Shown: positions 16,073-23,113 of the stretch, piece by piece
How positions within the stretch are numbered: the stretch's first letter is position 1
How the letters are laid out: each line of letters begins with the position of its first letter
Source of the DNA: a virus
Length of the DNA stretch: 27,784 nt
Strand: one strand, 5' to 3'
Virus record (IMG/VR): IMGVR_UViG_3300037628_000090
Location: 1 to 27,784 of that record
Notes under the pieces: model-generated
What the model was told of the DNA's origin: nothing
Seen by the model: the letters and a program-made list of their open reading frames with translations, nothing else
Database searches by the model: none
Position numbers and translations under genes: made by a program

Positions 16073-16389
16073 GACTTTCCCCACCAAAGCATTGCATTAG
16101 CAATACTCATTTGTGTAATTATAATGCTTACTCCTGTATTAACAGTGTCCTGACGGGTCTCTTGCTTTGCTCTGGCTAGGTCACGCGTTAGCTTTAGCTC
16201 CCGATTCTCAGCCTCTAATTTACGTATATATTCAAACCTTTCTGATTGGGTCATACTTTCTTTATTATTACTCGCATCTATTATCACTAAAAGCCTGCAC
16301 AGGTCGTGATTAGTCAGCCCTACATCAAGCCCTCTACTCACCTTTGTTTTAAGCTCGGAAATTAGCATTTTATCGCTTACTGTGCTCAC
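16069..16389 (-). CDS. Hypothetical coiled-coil cassette protein
   Basis: A 106-residue protein, first gene of the cassette, starting at GTG 16389 after AAGGGG. Residues 48-78 (SERFEYIRKLEAENRELKLT and on) form a strongly charged coiled coil; the last 20 residues (VSIIITQMSIANAMLWW) are hydrophobic and could lie on or in a membrane. No catalytic motif is visible. It is coupled to the next gene by ATGA overlap. Confidence 0.7.
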   Translation of the reverse strand: MSTVSDKMLISELKTKVSRGLDVGLTNHDLCRLLVIIDASNNKESMTQSERFEYIRKLEAENRELKLTRDLARAKQETRQDTVNTGVSIIITQMSIANAMLWWGKS

Positions 16390-16403
16390 TATAACACCCC
16401 TTA

Positions 16404-16421
16404 ATTAAAATTAGTTTTAAT
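16404..16421. promoter_or_regulatory. Inverted repeat over the cassette promoter start site (putative operator)
   Basis: ATTAAAA, four bases, TTTTAAT: perfect seven-base arms next to the -10 box and covering the expected transcription start (about 16415). Such placement suits a repressor site. The AT-rich setting makes chance more likely than for a GC-containing palindrome. Confidence 0.4.
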
Positions 16422-16450
16422 AATATAGTAAAATAAAAGGCGGTTGTCAA
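16422..16450 (-). promoter_or_regulatory. Sigma70 promoter of the three-gene cassette
   Basis: TTGACA (16450-16445), exactly 17 bases, TATATT (16427-16422): a consensus -35 and five of six at -10, the best promoter match I found in the window. The GTG start of the first cassette gene is 33 bases beyond the -10 box. The -35 lies within the loop of the terminator that follows the portal gene. Confidence 0.8.
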
Positions 16451-16457
16451 TCGCCTT
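16428..16457 (-). terminator. Terminator after portal gene, overlapping the cassette promoter
   Basis: On the - strand AAGGCG, a nine-base loop and CGCCTT make a six-pair GC-containing stem, followed by TTATTTTA. It begins seven bases after the portal stop. The stem is short and the T-run interrupted, so it is probably partial, which would let late transcription continue to scaffold and coat. Confidence 0.65.
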
Positions 16458-16463
16458 AGTTAT

Positions 16464-18632
16464 TTAGATGTTATCTTGTCCAATACTTGCGCTAGGTTGT
16501 TGCACTGTTAGCACTCTAGCATTATCAGCTTCAGCGGCTTGCTCTTGGCTTACTGCCTGATTAACTAGGTCGGCTGCTTGCTCTCGGTTGGGCCCCTCGT
16601 CTAAAGCTTGCTGACCTTCTATTATAATATCTTGCTGCTTAACTCTGATATTATGGTCTGCTTGAGATAGTGGGATACCTGATTCAATTTGAGTTTTAAA
16701 CGTGTCGATAAGCTTCTCATAAGCCTCAATAGTAGCTTGTTGAGTGTTGACCTGTTTACTTAGTGTGTCAGCATCCTTGTTTTCAATCTCAGACTGAAGC
16801 TTGGCGGTTTGCATTTCAATGTTTGTAGTGATAGCTACTTGTTGAGGGTCTGGCGCTTGAGGTTGATTTAAACCTAAATCTTCGATTTCTTGCTCGGTAG
16901 GCTCAACAGTGCCTTGTTGGATCATTACCTTTCTAACGCGCTTAGTAAGCTCTTTAGTTTCAAGGATAGGTAAATCTTTTGCCACTAAATCCATAGCTAA
17001 ATTCTCAAACATTGGTGACGTTGCTATCAATTCAAGTATTTGCTGTGCTGACTCTTGACGTTGAGTTGCAAACGCTGGTCCTGTTTCGGTTACTACGTCA
17101 TATTTACCAACTGATAAATCATTAACTAATACTTTCTCGCCTGTTTGCTTATCAACAACCTCCTCGTTAACGGTGTTAATTTCAACGTTTTCGGTTTCGC
17201 CATCCTGTTGCATGATGCGAACCTGGCGCGCCGTGTCATAAATGCGAGGAATTAAATCAACAAGTATTTCACCACAATAATCAATCGACTTAGACAGGTT
17301 GTCAGTAAAGATAAACGAGCCTCTATCACCCTGTTTTTCCTGTGCAATAATCGCCTTGCCTGATTTAAGCTCAGGATTAACACCGATTGAAGGTGGTTGC
17401 ATACCGGTAACGTGGTATAAATCCATACTTGTCTGTTGGAGTATCTGTAAACTAGCTGATTGAACCGCTGGCGCACCTCCGCGAATAGGTGGACCACCTC
17501 CTGTTTTTTGGTCAGGATTGTATGGCATGAATGGGCTATTCTGCGTAGCAAAGTTACGGTATTTTGACTCGTGACCTTTAGCTTGTGCCGGCGTGTACCA
17601 TAACGGGTCTTTAGGTGTTAAGGCGTTAGTCTCAACAATGGAAGATGTTTCATAGTTGTAAATACGTGCGGGATCTTTAGCGAAGCGCACAATGCCTCGG
17701 GTATAAGTCTGCCCTTCGATATGACTTTGACGCCCGTACATAGGAATTAACGGGATGAATTTACCCGCCCATGCTTTCGGTCCTTCTAATATACCGCTAC
17801 CATCTAACAGGTACATTTCAATCTTGTGACTTTTAACTGAGCGAGTCTTTTTAACTGTAACGCCTTTGGCTGATAACTCATCCATGACAGATTTTTCTTC
17901 ATCGCTATCAATAACACGACCATCAGATAGTAAAGCAAGGTTTCTGGTTATCTGTGTTTTAACCCAGTACTCAGCAACCCGAACAGAATCTTCTCTAAAC
18001 CAACTTTGGCATGATGAAGCGTTATATTGTTCTTGGCTCCATTCGCTCATTGGTGAACCTTTAAAGCGCTCCTTATGCTCTTCTTTTGGCATATCAACAG
18101 TAACGAATGCAAACATTGCATCGCGCTTATCATATTCCGTTGCTGCATCATCAAACCATAGTGAAGTTGTAGCAGTGTTCAAAGCCTTAATCTTTATATC
18201 CTGGTCAAACGCATCATCATCGCTGAACTCAGTAGTGACACGCCAACCACCAAAACCACCGTTAACCACTTCATCGAATGCGGTGTCATAAGCGTTATTA
18301 GCTTTACTGTTGCTTTCAATGTTACGGATTAAGCCGGTAAGTGTTTTGGCTACATCTTCAGTAGCGCCACCTGATACCGGTCTTATTTTAATGTTAGTGC
18401 GGTTTTGACGTTGATCACCAATTAGTTGATCAACAGCACCGGCAACACGGTTAATTGTGAAACGAGGACGGTTCTTGCGTTTTTCTTTCGCGCCCTCGTC
18501 CCATTGTCCATCTTCAGTTTGTGCAAATTTAATATCTTCAACGGCTAATTTGCGCTGGTCGCGTTCTTTGTTTTCTATACGCTCAAATCGCTTGATTGCG
18601 AGAGCGTGAAGTTTTTCGTCTTGTTTAGCCAT
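16464..18632 (-). CDS. Portal protein, P22 gp1-like
   Basis: 722 residues from ATG 18632 (P22 gp1 is 725). An in-frame ATG at 18641 adds three residues but overlaps the terminase end; the later start is two bases after the terminase stop and is preferred. Family features: an N-terminal KRFERIENKERDQRKLAVED helix, RPRFTINRVAGAVDQLIGD, RGIVRFAKDPARIYNYETSS, and LYHVTGMQPPSIGVNPELKS near residue 405. The last 150 residues are Gln/Glu-rich coiled helix, equivalent to the barrel region. Twelve copies form the ring through which DNA enters and leaves, docking the terminase and gp4. Confidence 0.92.
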   Translation of the reverse strand: MAKQDEKLHALAIKRFERIENKERDQRKLAVEDIKFAQTEDGQWDEGAKEKRKNRPRFTINRVAGAVDQLIGDQRQNRTNIKIRPVSGGATEDVAKTLTGLIRNIESNSKANNAYDTAFDEVVNGGFGGWRVTTEFSDDDAFDQDIKIKALNTATTSLWFDDAATEYDKRDAMFAFVTVDMPKEEHKERFKGSPMSEWSQEQYNASSCQSWFREDSVRVAEYWVKTQITRNLALLSDGRVIDSDEEKSVMDELSAKGVTVKKTRSVKSHKIEMYLLDGSGILEGPKAWAGKFIPLIPMYGRQSHIEGQTYTRGIVRFAKDPARIYNYETSSIVETNALTPKDPLWYTPAQAKGHESKYRNFATQNSPFMPYNPDQKTGGGPPIRGGAPAVQSASLQILQQTSMDLYHVTGMQPPSIGVNPELKSGKAIIAQEKQGDRGSFIFTDNLSKSIDYCGEILVDLIPRIYDTARQVRIMQQDGETENVEINTVNEEVVDKQTGEKVLVNDLSVGKYDVVTETGPAFATQRQESAQQILELIATSPMFENLAMDLVAKDLPILETKELTKRVRKVMIQQGTVEPTEQEIEDLGLNQPQAPDPQQVAITTNIEMQTAKLQSEIENKDADTLSKQVNTQQATIEAYEKLIDTFKTQIESGIPLSQADHNIRVKQQDIIIEGQQALDEGPNREQAADLVNQAVSQEQAAEADNARVLTVQQPSASIGQDNI

Positions 18633-18634
18633 TG

Positions 18635-20074
18635 TTACCATTCCGAATCAAAGTTAATATCTTGTGTTGTTCCGTTCAGTATATCACCAAATGGCACAGC
18701 TTCGCGCCTCATCATATAAGCGTAACGAATAGCATCAAGTAAATCATCCATTGTCTTGACTATTTTACCCTTCTCGTCACGATGGTGTTGAAGCACCTCA
18801 TCGAGTAAATCTCTTAGCCCTGCAAATATTTTAAACTTACCTTTGCTCATTAAGTCACGTATTTCATAAAGCCCAGCCTCAACACCGTTACCGCCATCTT
18901 CCCATGTTGCGCGCTCGTCTAACATATTAAAGCCTGCTTCAGTGTAGTATTGCATTTGCTGCTTGCCTGAACCTTTCTCAGTTTGCAAACCATCAAGAGG
19001 CCATGATGTCGGGATGCCTTCAGCCCAGCACTTAACAGTTCCCCATGCTTCATTAGGTGAAGTCTTGCGCATTTTCTGAGCCTTGGTCACATAGAATATA
19101 TCACTATCACGGTCCCATACTAACTGAATATGCGCTTGAGGATGGTCCCACCCGAAATCCATACCGTTAATAACATAAAAATGTTTAGGGATAGGAAAGG
19201 CATCACAAGTTAAGAATTCTTCACTCAAGTCATATATGCGACCATGGCCTAGCATTGGTGTACCTTTTGATCTCATATCCCGCTGATGTGCTGGATAGCT
19301 AGCTAATAGGCGCTCTGACTTCTCAGGGCTTATATGTGGCGCATCCTTCCAACCTTTCATCATAAAGAATTGGTCTGCACTAGGGTCGTCCATGAATTGA
19401 ATAACTAAATCAGTGCGACCGTTTTCAGGAGTAAACGTGTAAATACCCCTACCGCCACGACCTTTGTCGCCGTTAATTGTACGGGTTAACAGTTGTGGCC
19501 TAATCTTTTGATCTCTCGGCTCTTCATCAACATGAAACCAATCAACAACATCACCCATGATAGCGTGCTGCCCTTGAGCGTATGACCAGAACTGAACACT
19601 TGAAACACCAAGCTTATGCTTAACTCTAACCGTTCTCATGGCGTTGACTGTACCGCCTGAACTCTCATGGTTTAGTATTTTGTCAGCAGGAATAAGCCCA
19701 CCCTCAAACTTTCCGTTTATCATTTTACCAAATAAAGCGGTTTGCAATAGGTCGCGTGTTTTCTCCATTGAGTAACCAAGTAACCAGCAAAGGGGCGGAA
19801 AGTCGAATCTATGCCCTTCGTAATTATCAGGGTAATCACCAAGCAAATGAAGCGCATCCAAATCTGTGCCAGTGTAAGTCTTACCTATTTGGTTGGCAGC
19901 ACAAAGGCAGCATTCGAAATATTCTTTGGTAGCCGCGGCAAATTCTTTCTGCCAGGGGTAAAAGGAATCGTATACAGTTTTATAAAGGATGGATTTTTGG
20001 TAAGTATCTTCTTGTTCGAGCAGCGTTAACAACTCGATTTCTTCAGTTTCGGTTAGTTGCTGCGCTAAATTCAC
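18635..20074 (-). CDS. Terminase large subunit, P22/Sf6 gp2-like
   Basis: A 479-residue packaging motor with both active centres. ATPase: Walker A AANQIGKT at 59-66 and Walker B VVDWFHVDEE at 176-185 with Asp183-Glu184. Nuclease (RNase H-like): GMDFGWDHPQAHIQL with Asp306, and MDDLLDAIRYAY with Asp444 and Asp447. The segment around HPQAHIQLVWDRDSDIFYV and DEKGKIVK closely recalls Sf6 gp2, so headful (pac) packaging is expected. The start is GTG 20074 with a distant AAAGGG, and 60 bases separate it from the small subunit gene. Confidence 0.95.
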   Translation of the reverse strand: MNLAQQLTETEEIELLTLLEQEDTYQKSILYKTVYDSFYPWQKEFAAATKEYFECCLCAANQIGKTYTGTDLDALHLLGDYPDNYEGHRFDFPPLCWLLGYSMEKTRDLLQTALFGKMINGKFEGGLIPADKILNHESSGGTVNAMRTVRVKHKLGVSSVQFWSYAQGQHAIMGDVVDWFHVDEEPRDQKIRPQLLTRTINGDKGRGGRGIYTFTPENGRTDLVIQFMDDPSADQFFMMKGWKDAPHISPEKSERLLASYPAHQRDMRSKGTPMLGHGRIYDLSEEFLTCDAFPIPKHFYVINGMDFGWDHPQAHIQLVWDRDSDIFYVTKAQKMRKTSPNEAWGTVKCWAEGIPTSWPLDGLQTEKGSGKQQMQYYTEAGFNMLDERATWEDGGNGVEAGLYEIRDLMSKGKFKIFAGLRDLLDEVLQHHRDEKGKIVKTMDDLLDAIRYAYMMRREAVPFGDILNGTTQDINFDSEW

Positions 20075-20134
20075 TATTTAAAAACCCTTTTGTTTTCAAT
20101 GCTATTGTTAACTTCTCTCACCGTGGATATAAAG

Positions 20135-20554
20135 CTATTTCTGCTTAGCTAGTAAAGCTTGTATTCTTGCTTGCCGATCTTCTTTGGTTAGCCCGTCTGT
20201 TGCCATTGAACCATCTGAACTAGTGTGATCAACTTTATCTGAGAATAAAGCTAAATGCTTACCGAGCAACTCATAGCCTTTATAAGCGCTTTTAGGGTCT
20301 TCACCTTGCGATAGCGTGTCGGTTAACTCTTTGATGCCGTTAAGGACGTAATCAGCCGTTATACCAGTGGATTCGCTGCGTTCAGCCATTGCCGCTTGTA
20401 TAAATAGGGCAATATTAGGTTTTCTTAGGTTTTCAGTGCCAATAGCACAAGCTGTGTTCTTTGAATAGCCAGCCCTGATAGCTGCTTGGGTCGCGTTCAA
20501 GTCAATCAAGTATTCTTTACAAAAAAGAGCTTGTTTACTTGTTAGCTTACTCAT
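20135..20554 (-). CDS. Terminase small subunit (Terminase_2 family)
   Basis: A 139-residue protein. Residues 3-50 carry the Terminase_2 signature: LTSKQALFCKEYLIDLNATQ, AAIRAGYSKNTA and the RKPNIALFI segment, an HTH that recognises the packaging start. The C-terminal half is charged and ends RIQALLAKQK. The small subunit of Sf6 belongs to a different family, so this phage has recombined its DNA-recognition subunit onto an Sf6-type motor. ATG 20554 overlaps the previous stop as TAATG. Confidence 0.92.
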   Translation of the reverse strand: MSKLTSKQALFCKEYLIDLNATQAAIRAGYSKNTACAIGTENLRKPNIALFIQAAMAERSESTGITADYVLNGIKELTDTLSQGEDPKSAYKGYELLGKHLALFSDKVDHTSSDGSMATDGLTKEDRQARIQALLAKQK

Positions 20555-20874
20555 TACGCTAACACCCTAAACTTTTGAAAGTCGTTCTGTTGAATGTCAC
20601 TAGATGAAAAATTAAGTTTAGCTTTCTTTCTCCATCTGCCCACGTAATCTAAATCACCATCAATAGTATTATATTCGATATACTCACCGGCTTCGAATGT
20701 TTCAAGGTCGGTTACTACTTGCACATTAGGGATTGTTACACCTGTTGTTATTTCTTTAGTGATGCCGATTTCAGGTTGCAGAATCAAAGTAGGAGTTGAT
20801 GCGGTTATGTCATAACCCAGGTTAACGCGAATGGTTGAGCCTATCTCGTTTAAGTTCAGGTTTAAATTATCCAT
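20554..20874 (-). CDS. Hypothetical protein upstream of terminase
   Basis: A 106-residue protein, beta-rich with alternating Ile/Thr strands (TPTLILQPEIGITKEITT, GVTIPNVQVV) and a basic RWRKKAKLNF patch before FSSSDIQQNDFQKFRVLA. AAAGG precedes ATG 20874, and its end is coupled to the small terminase gene. No named family is recognised; it may be a virion or packaging-associated protein. Confidence 0.7.
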   Translation of the reverse strand: MDNLNLNLNEIGSTIRVNLGYDITASTPTLILQPEIGITKEITTGVTIPNVQVVTDLETFEAGEYIEYNTIDGDLDYVGRWRKKAKLNFSSSDIQQNDFQKFRVLA

Positions 20875-20892
20875 TGGGTAACCTTTATTTGT

Positions 20893-20907
20893 TATTACAC
20901 TGTAATA
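20893..20907. promoter_or_regulatory. 15-base palindrome in intergenic gap
   Basis: TATTACA, one base, TGTAATA: perfect seven-base arms, centred 26 bases upstream of the 20874 start and in a 47-base gap without genes. Size and symmetry resemble a dimeric repressor operator; no matching promoter is clear. Confidence 0.35.
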
Positions 20908-20921
20908 CGCTTTGTTGTTAA

Positions 20922-21317
20922 TTATTTAACTTTAATTGATGATGGGTCTATACCGAAATAAACAGATACGCCAACGGCTAACAACGCCATTAACACCCAC
21001 CCTATCTTGCTAAATATACCTTTCACCATAAAATCAACATTGTCCTGGCTCTTTTTAGACCTTAGCAGTATCGGTGACGCATACTCTAGGTGTTTATTTA
21101 ACGCTTCACTTGTTGCGTTAGCTGTGGCAACTGACCCTTCAATCATTAAGTCATATTTTACATTCGATTCTTTTATTGTCCCGACCAATTCAGTTATTTG
21201 AATGTTTAACTCTGTGTGGGACTTTGTGTTTTGGCGCGACGCTTCAGCGGTTGCAATATTACTCTGCTCAAGTGTTGCGAGTGCTATTTTAATGTCTGTT
21301 AGGTCGTCGTTAGCCAT
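20922..21317 (-). CDS. Coiled-coil protein with C-terminal membrane anchor (lysis region)
   Basis: A 131-residue protein. Residues 5-90 are a long helical, heptad-rich region (DDLTDIKIALATLEQSN, ELNIQITELVGTIKESN), followed by a basic SKIGW and one membrane span at about 106-123 (WVLMALLAVGVSVYFGI). The tail-anchored layout resembles XhlA-type and other accessory lysis proteins. It begins eight bases before the end of the two-span protein gene. It is not a spanin by layout, since the anchor is at the C-terminus. Confidence 0.7.
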   Translation of the reverse strand: MANDDLTDIKIALATLEQSNIATAEASRQNTKSHTELNIQITELVGTIKESNVKYDLMIEGSVATANATSEALNKHLEYASPILLRSKKSQDNVDFMVKGIFSKIGWVLMALLAVGVSVYFGIDPSSIKVK

Positions 21318-21525
21318 CTTTTGTACTTTTACGGTTTGTGATTGATAGTCTGATTATACCAAAAACCCACATTAAAACCATAGTTAGTGCTGACAGCCCG
21401 AAAAGCTGAAGTGATATAGCCCAGAATGGAGATAATTCTTCGCCTTTGAATAAATGTAGAAACGATACAACAATGAATAACAACAAGAATGTACTTGTAA
21501 GAAATAAACAGATATGTTTTATCAC
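21310..21525 (-). CDS. Two-span holin-like membrane protein, overlapping another gene
   Basis: 71 residues from GTG 21525, preceded by GGAG eight bases upstream; a TTG at 21546 opens the same frame but lacks as good a site. Two hydrophobic helices (LFLTSTFLLLFIVVSFLHLF at about 7-26 and LQLFGLSALTMVLMWVFGII at 41-60) are joined by KGEELSPFW and followed by a charged tail RKSTKDG, the build of a class II holin. The gene overlaps the 159-residue membrane gene for 197 bases in another frame on the same strand. It also overlaps the next start by eight bases. Its even TM pattern and good ribosome site make it likely real. Confidence 0.6.
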   Translation of the reverse strand: MIKHICLFLTSTFLLLFIVVSFLHLFKGEELSPFWAISLQLFGLSALTMVLMWVFGIIRLSITNRKSTKDG

Positions 21526-21808
21526 CGTCGCAACTCCAGCAATCAACGCTCATAATTAACTGAAATAAAACCATTGCGCCACATAGTTTTAATAATTTAT
21601 CGTTTGGTTTGCATAATAATAAATAAGATGCGTAAATCATACCCCACATTAAATGGGTTAGCATCCCGTAATAAACATCTTCAGACCAAGAAAATATAGT
21701 TGCCCATCCTACATATTCAGCACACAGGAATGTTATCAATAACGGTCCTGCGCGCCTGTTGAGTAGGAAAGCGACCATATAGATCGCTGTTATAATAATA
21801 GTTAACAT
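21329..21808 (-). CDS. Polytopic membrane protein (about four spans)
   Basis: A 159-residue protein from ATG 21808, with weak ribosome binding. Spans are visible at about 3-16, 20-39, 47-66, 71-86 and 100-117 (LLITFLCAEYVGWATIFSW, MLTHLMWGMIYASYLLL, LCGAMVLFQLIMSVDCW, YKYILVVIHCCIVSTFI). Short polar loops separate them. The last 40 residues after FIQRRRI are less regular and lie where the holin-like gene overlaps. Members of unknown function with this look occur near phage lysis genes; it may be a holin partner or an envelope-modifying protein. Confidence 0.65.
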   Translation of the reverse strand: MLTIIITAIYMVAFLLNRRAGPLLITFLCAEYVGWATIFSWSEDVYYGMLTHLMWGMIYASYLLLCKPNDKLLKLCGAMVLFQLIMSVDCWSCDGDKTYLFISYKYILVVIHCCIVSTFIQRRRIISILGYITSAFRAVSTNYGFNVGFWYNQTINHKP

Positions 21809-21837
21809 TTAATATGTCTATTACAAGGCATTACAAC

Positions 21838-21909
21838 CTACTTTTCTTCTTTAGGTGGTGGTGGCGGATCGCGTGGCGGCTGGTTTGTTGTCATGGTGTT
21901 GATTAACAT
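21838..21909 (-). CDS. Proline-rich 23-residue miniprotein (candidate)
   Basis: ATG 21909 follows GGAG by seven bases and is the first start after a promoter-like sequence. The peptide contains QPPRDPPPPPKEEK and no membrane segment or lipobox, so it is not an Rz1 lipoprotein. It could be a leader for the downstream membrane genes. Confidence 0.4.
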   Translation of the reverse strand: MLINTMTTNQPPRDPPPPPKEEK

Positions 21910-21945
21910 AATTTTACTCCAATTATTAATGCGTTATGCCTCGTA

Positions 21946-21974
21946 ATTATATCACTTCTCTTTGTAAGTCTTAA
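21946..21974 (-). promoter_or_regulatory. Extended -10 promoter, candidate for lysis/packaging transcription
   Basis: TTAAGA (21974-21969), 17 bases, then a perfect TATAAT (21951-21946) with the extended TGA directly before it. It overlaps the stop of the 3TM holin gene and faces the membrane, terminase and virion genes. Confidence 0.6.
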
Positions 21975-22341
21975 CTGATTTCTCAATAGTTCGCCCTACG
22001 GTATAGCCGCCAATACCGATTTTTAATAAATCCCACATATCCGGCGGCAAGTCTAATTTAGGCGCCGCTTCAAAGAATAATGATAGGTATGGATAAATAA
22101 TATAGTTGTTGGCTATGATAAAAACAAACACCAGCATCGTAATAGGGCGCCAAGCTGCAACTAAAAAGTGCTCGCTCTTTGCTTCTGCTGTAATAATACC
22201 AGCGCTAATTTGTAATTTAGATAGCTCACCATTCATTTGCATTTCAAGGAGTTTTATCTTTGCCTTTTCTGCGTCACCTTTGTCGGGGAAAAACTTATCT
22301 AACAGTGTTGACCCGAAGTCTAATAGTGCTAATGGGTTCAT
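21952..22341 (-). CDS. Holin, 3TM GTA-holin type
   Basis: A 129-residue protein of the 3TM holin family named after gene-transfer agents. An amphipathic start (PLALLDFGSTLLDKFFPD), a charged helix (KAKIKLLEMQMNGELSKLQ), then the conserved block WRPITMLVFVFIIANNYIIY at 64-83, a second hydrophobic run to 90, LDLPPDMWDLLKIGIGGYTV and RTIEKSVKTYKEK. These features match the family in order and length. Holins open the inner membrane so that the endolysin reaches the wall. ATG 22341 overlaps the upstream miniprotein stop (ATGA); the endolysin gene lies just beyond. Confidence 0.88.
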   Translation of the reverse strand: MNPLALLDFGSTLLDKFFPDKGDAEKAKIKLLEMQMNGELSKLQISAGIITAEAKSEHFLVAAWRPITMLVFVFIIANNYIIYPYLSLFFEAAPKLDLPPDMWDLLKIGIGGYTVGRTIEKSVKTYKEK

Positions 22342-22505
22342 AATAAACGCTCCAATTCATAAAGGCAGTTTAATTGATTACACCAGTATTCAGCCTGCCC
22401 TCTAGAATCATAAACATCTTTAGTAGGGCTAAACCAAAAGATAAACATAAAGCGCTTTTGTACTTTGTATTTATTCCAGCCGTTTGCTTTTTTAACTCTA
22501 TACAT
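22338..22505 (-). CDS. 55-residue hypothetical protein between endolysin and holin
   Basis: An ORF of 55 codons from ATG 22505, ending in a TGA that overlaps the holin start (ATGA) and beginning two bases after the endolysin stop. The protein is aromatic and basic at the start (YRVKKANGWNKYKVQKRF), with a hydrophobic FMFIFWF segment at 19-25, and ends in a helix with two Cys (YWCNQLNCLYELERLL). Tight coupling on both sides supports coding. No function recognised. Confidence 0.65.
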   Translation of the reverse strand: MYRVKKANGWNKYKVQKRFMFIFWFSPTKDVYDSRGQAEYWCNQLNCLYELERLL

Positions 22506-22507
22506 AA

Positions 22508-22885
22508 TTAATATGTCCAGATAACTAATGGCTCGCCTTCACGGTAACCAAGATGAATGAATGTTTTAGCAATACCTATTGCGTTAAACCCATGCTTCAA
22601 TCCTAACTTTACTATCTGCCCTCTTTCAAGTCCACCAGCTACAGCAATATCAATACCTATTCGTTTTTGATGGTCTGCCGGTGTTTGTCGATTGATTTCG
22701 TCTTCATGATAAAGGCATCTTCCGCCTGAAGTTACCGTTAACCCTCGCATAGCATCATCACGAACCAGTTGAGCTCGATTTAAATGCTCTTGGCTTACTG
22801 TGCGCTTATCACACTTAGGATGACCACAAGTACAAGCTAATTTAGGATCGCTTTGCAAGTTAAAGTTTTCAGTTCTTACTGTCAT
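22508..22885 (-). CDS. Endolysin, M15-type peptidase
   Basis: 125 residues from ATG 22885, with AAGGAG and a second GGTG upstream; an earlier TTG (22918) lacks support. The M15_3 pattern is clear: LTVTSGGRCLYHEDEIN at 49-65, then HQKRIGIDI with His72 and Asp79, and FIHLGYRE with His111, giving the His-Asp-His zinc set of L,D/D,D-peptidases that cleave wall stem peptides. A Cys cluster (CTCGHPKC, residues 18-25) near the N-terminus could bind a second metal. There is no signal peptide, so release depends on the holin. It overlaps the previous gene by 17 bases. Confidence 0.85.
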   Translation of the reverse strand: MTVRTENFNLQSDPKLACTCGHPKCDKRTVSQEHLNRAQLVRDDAMRGLTVTSGGRCLYHEDEINRQTPADHQKRIGIDIAVAGGLERGQIVKLGLKHGFNAIGIAKTFIHLGYREGEPLVIWTY

Positions 22886-23042
22886 CACCTTTCTCCTTGT
22901 GCTTTGCCATAAACTCAATATCAGCAGTGTGTATTTCTGCCCATAAATCTTTAGCGGGATCTACCTGGATGAATATTTCACCGGTATTGGTTTTCATGTA
23001 TTCAATCTTTGAATCAACAAACTTGTAATCTGGTTCTGGCAT
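22869..23042 (-). CDS. 57-residue hypothetical protein
   Basis: Starts at ATG 23042 after GGAGAG; a longer frame to 23132 exists but would overlap the preceding membrane gene and begin with residues unlike the rest. The protein (MPEPDYKFVDSKIEYMKT in front, AEIHTADIEFMAKHKEKGDD later) is acidic and soluble. Its end overlaps the endolysin start. No family recognised. Confidence 0.55.
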   Translation of the reverse strand: MPEPDYKFVDSKIEYMKTNTGEIFIQVDPAKDLWAEIHTADIEFMAKHKEKGDDSKN

Positions 23043-23113
23043 CTTATCTCTCCGTATTATCAAATGTGATAGGTTATTAATGACGATAAGCGGAAGCTTA
23101 CCGTCTATTGTAG

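Noticed and set aside
17866-18291. 141-codon + frame inside the portal gene
   Set aside because: Antisense to a well-identified portal; no ribosome site or plausible motif.
21838-21909. Rz1-like spanin in the proline-rich peptide
   Set aside because: No signal sequence and no lipobox Cys; only the proline content is similar.
22886-22918. TTG start extending the endolysin N-terminus
   Set aside because: ATG 22885 has AAGGAG and GGTG upstream; the extension lies inside the preceding gene and adds no signal peptide.
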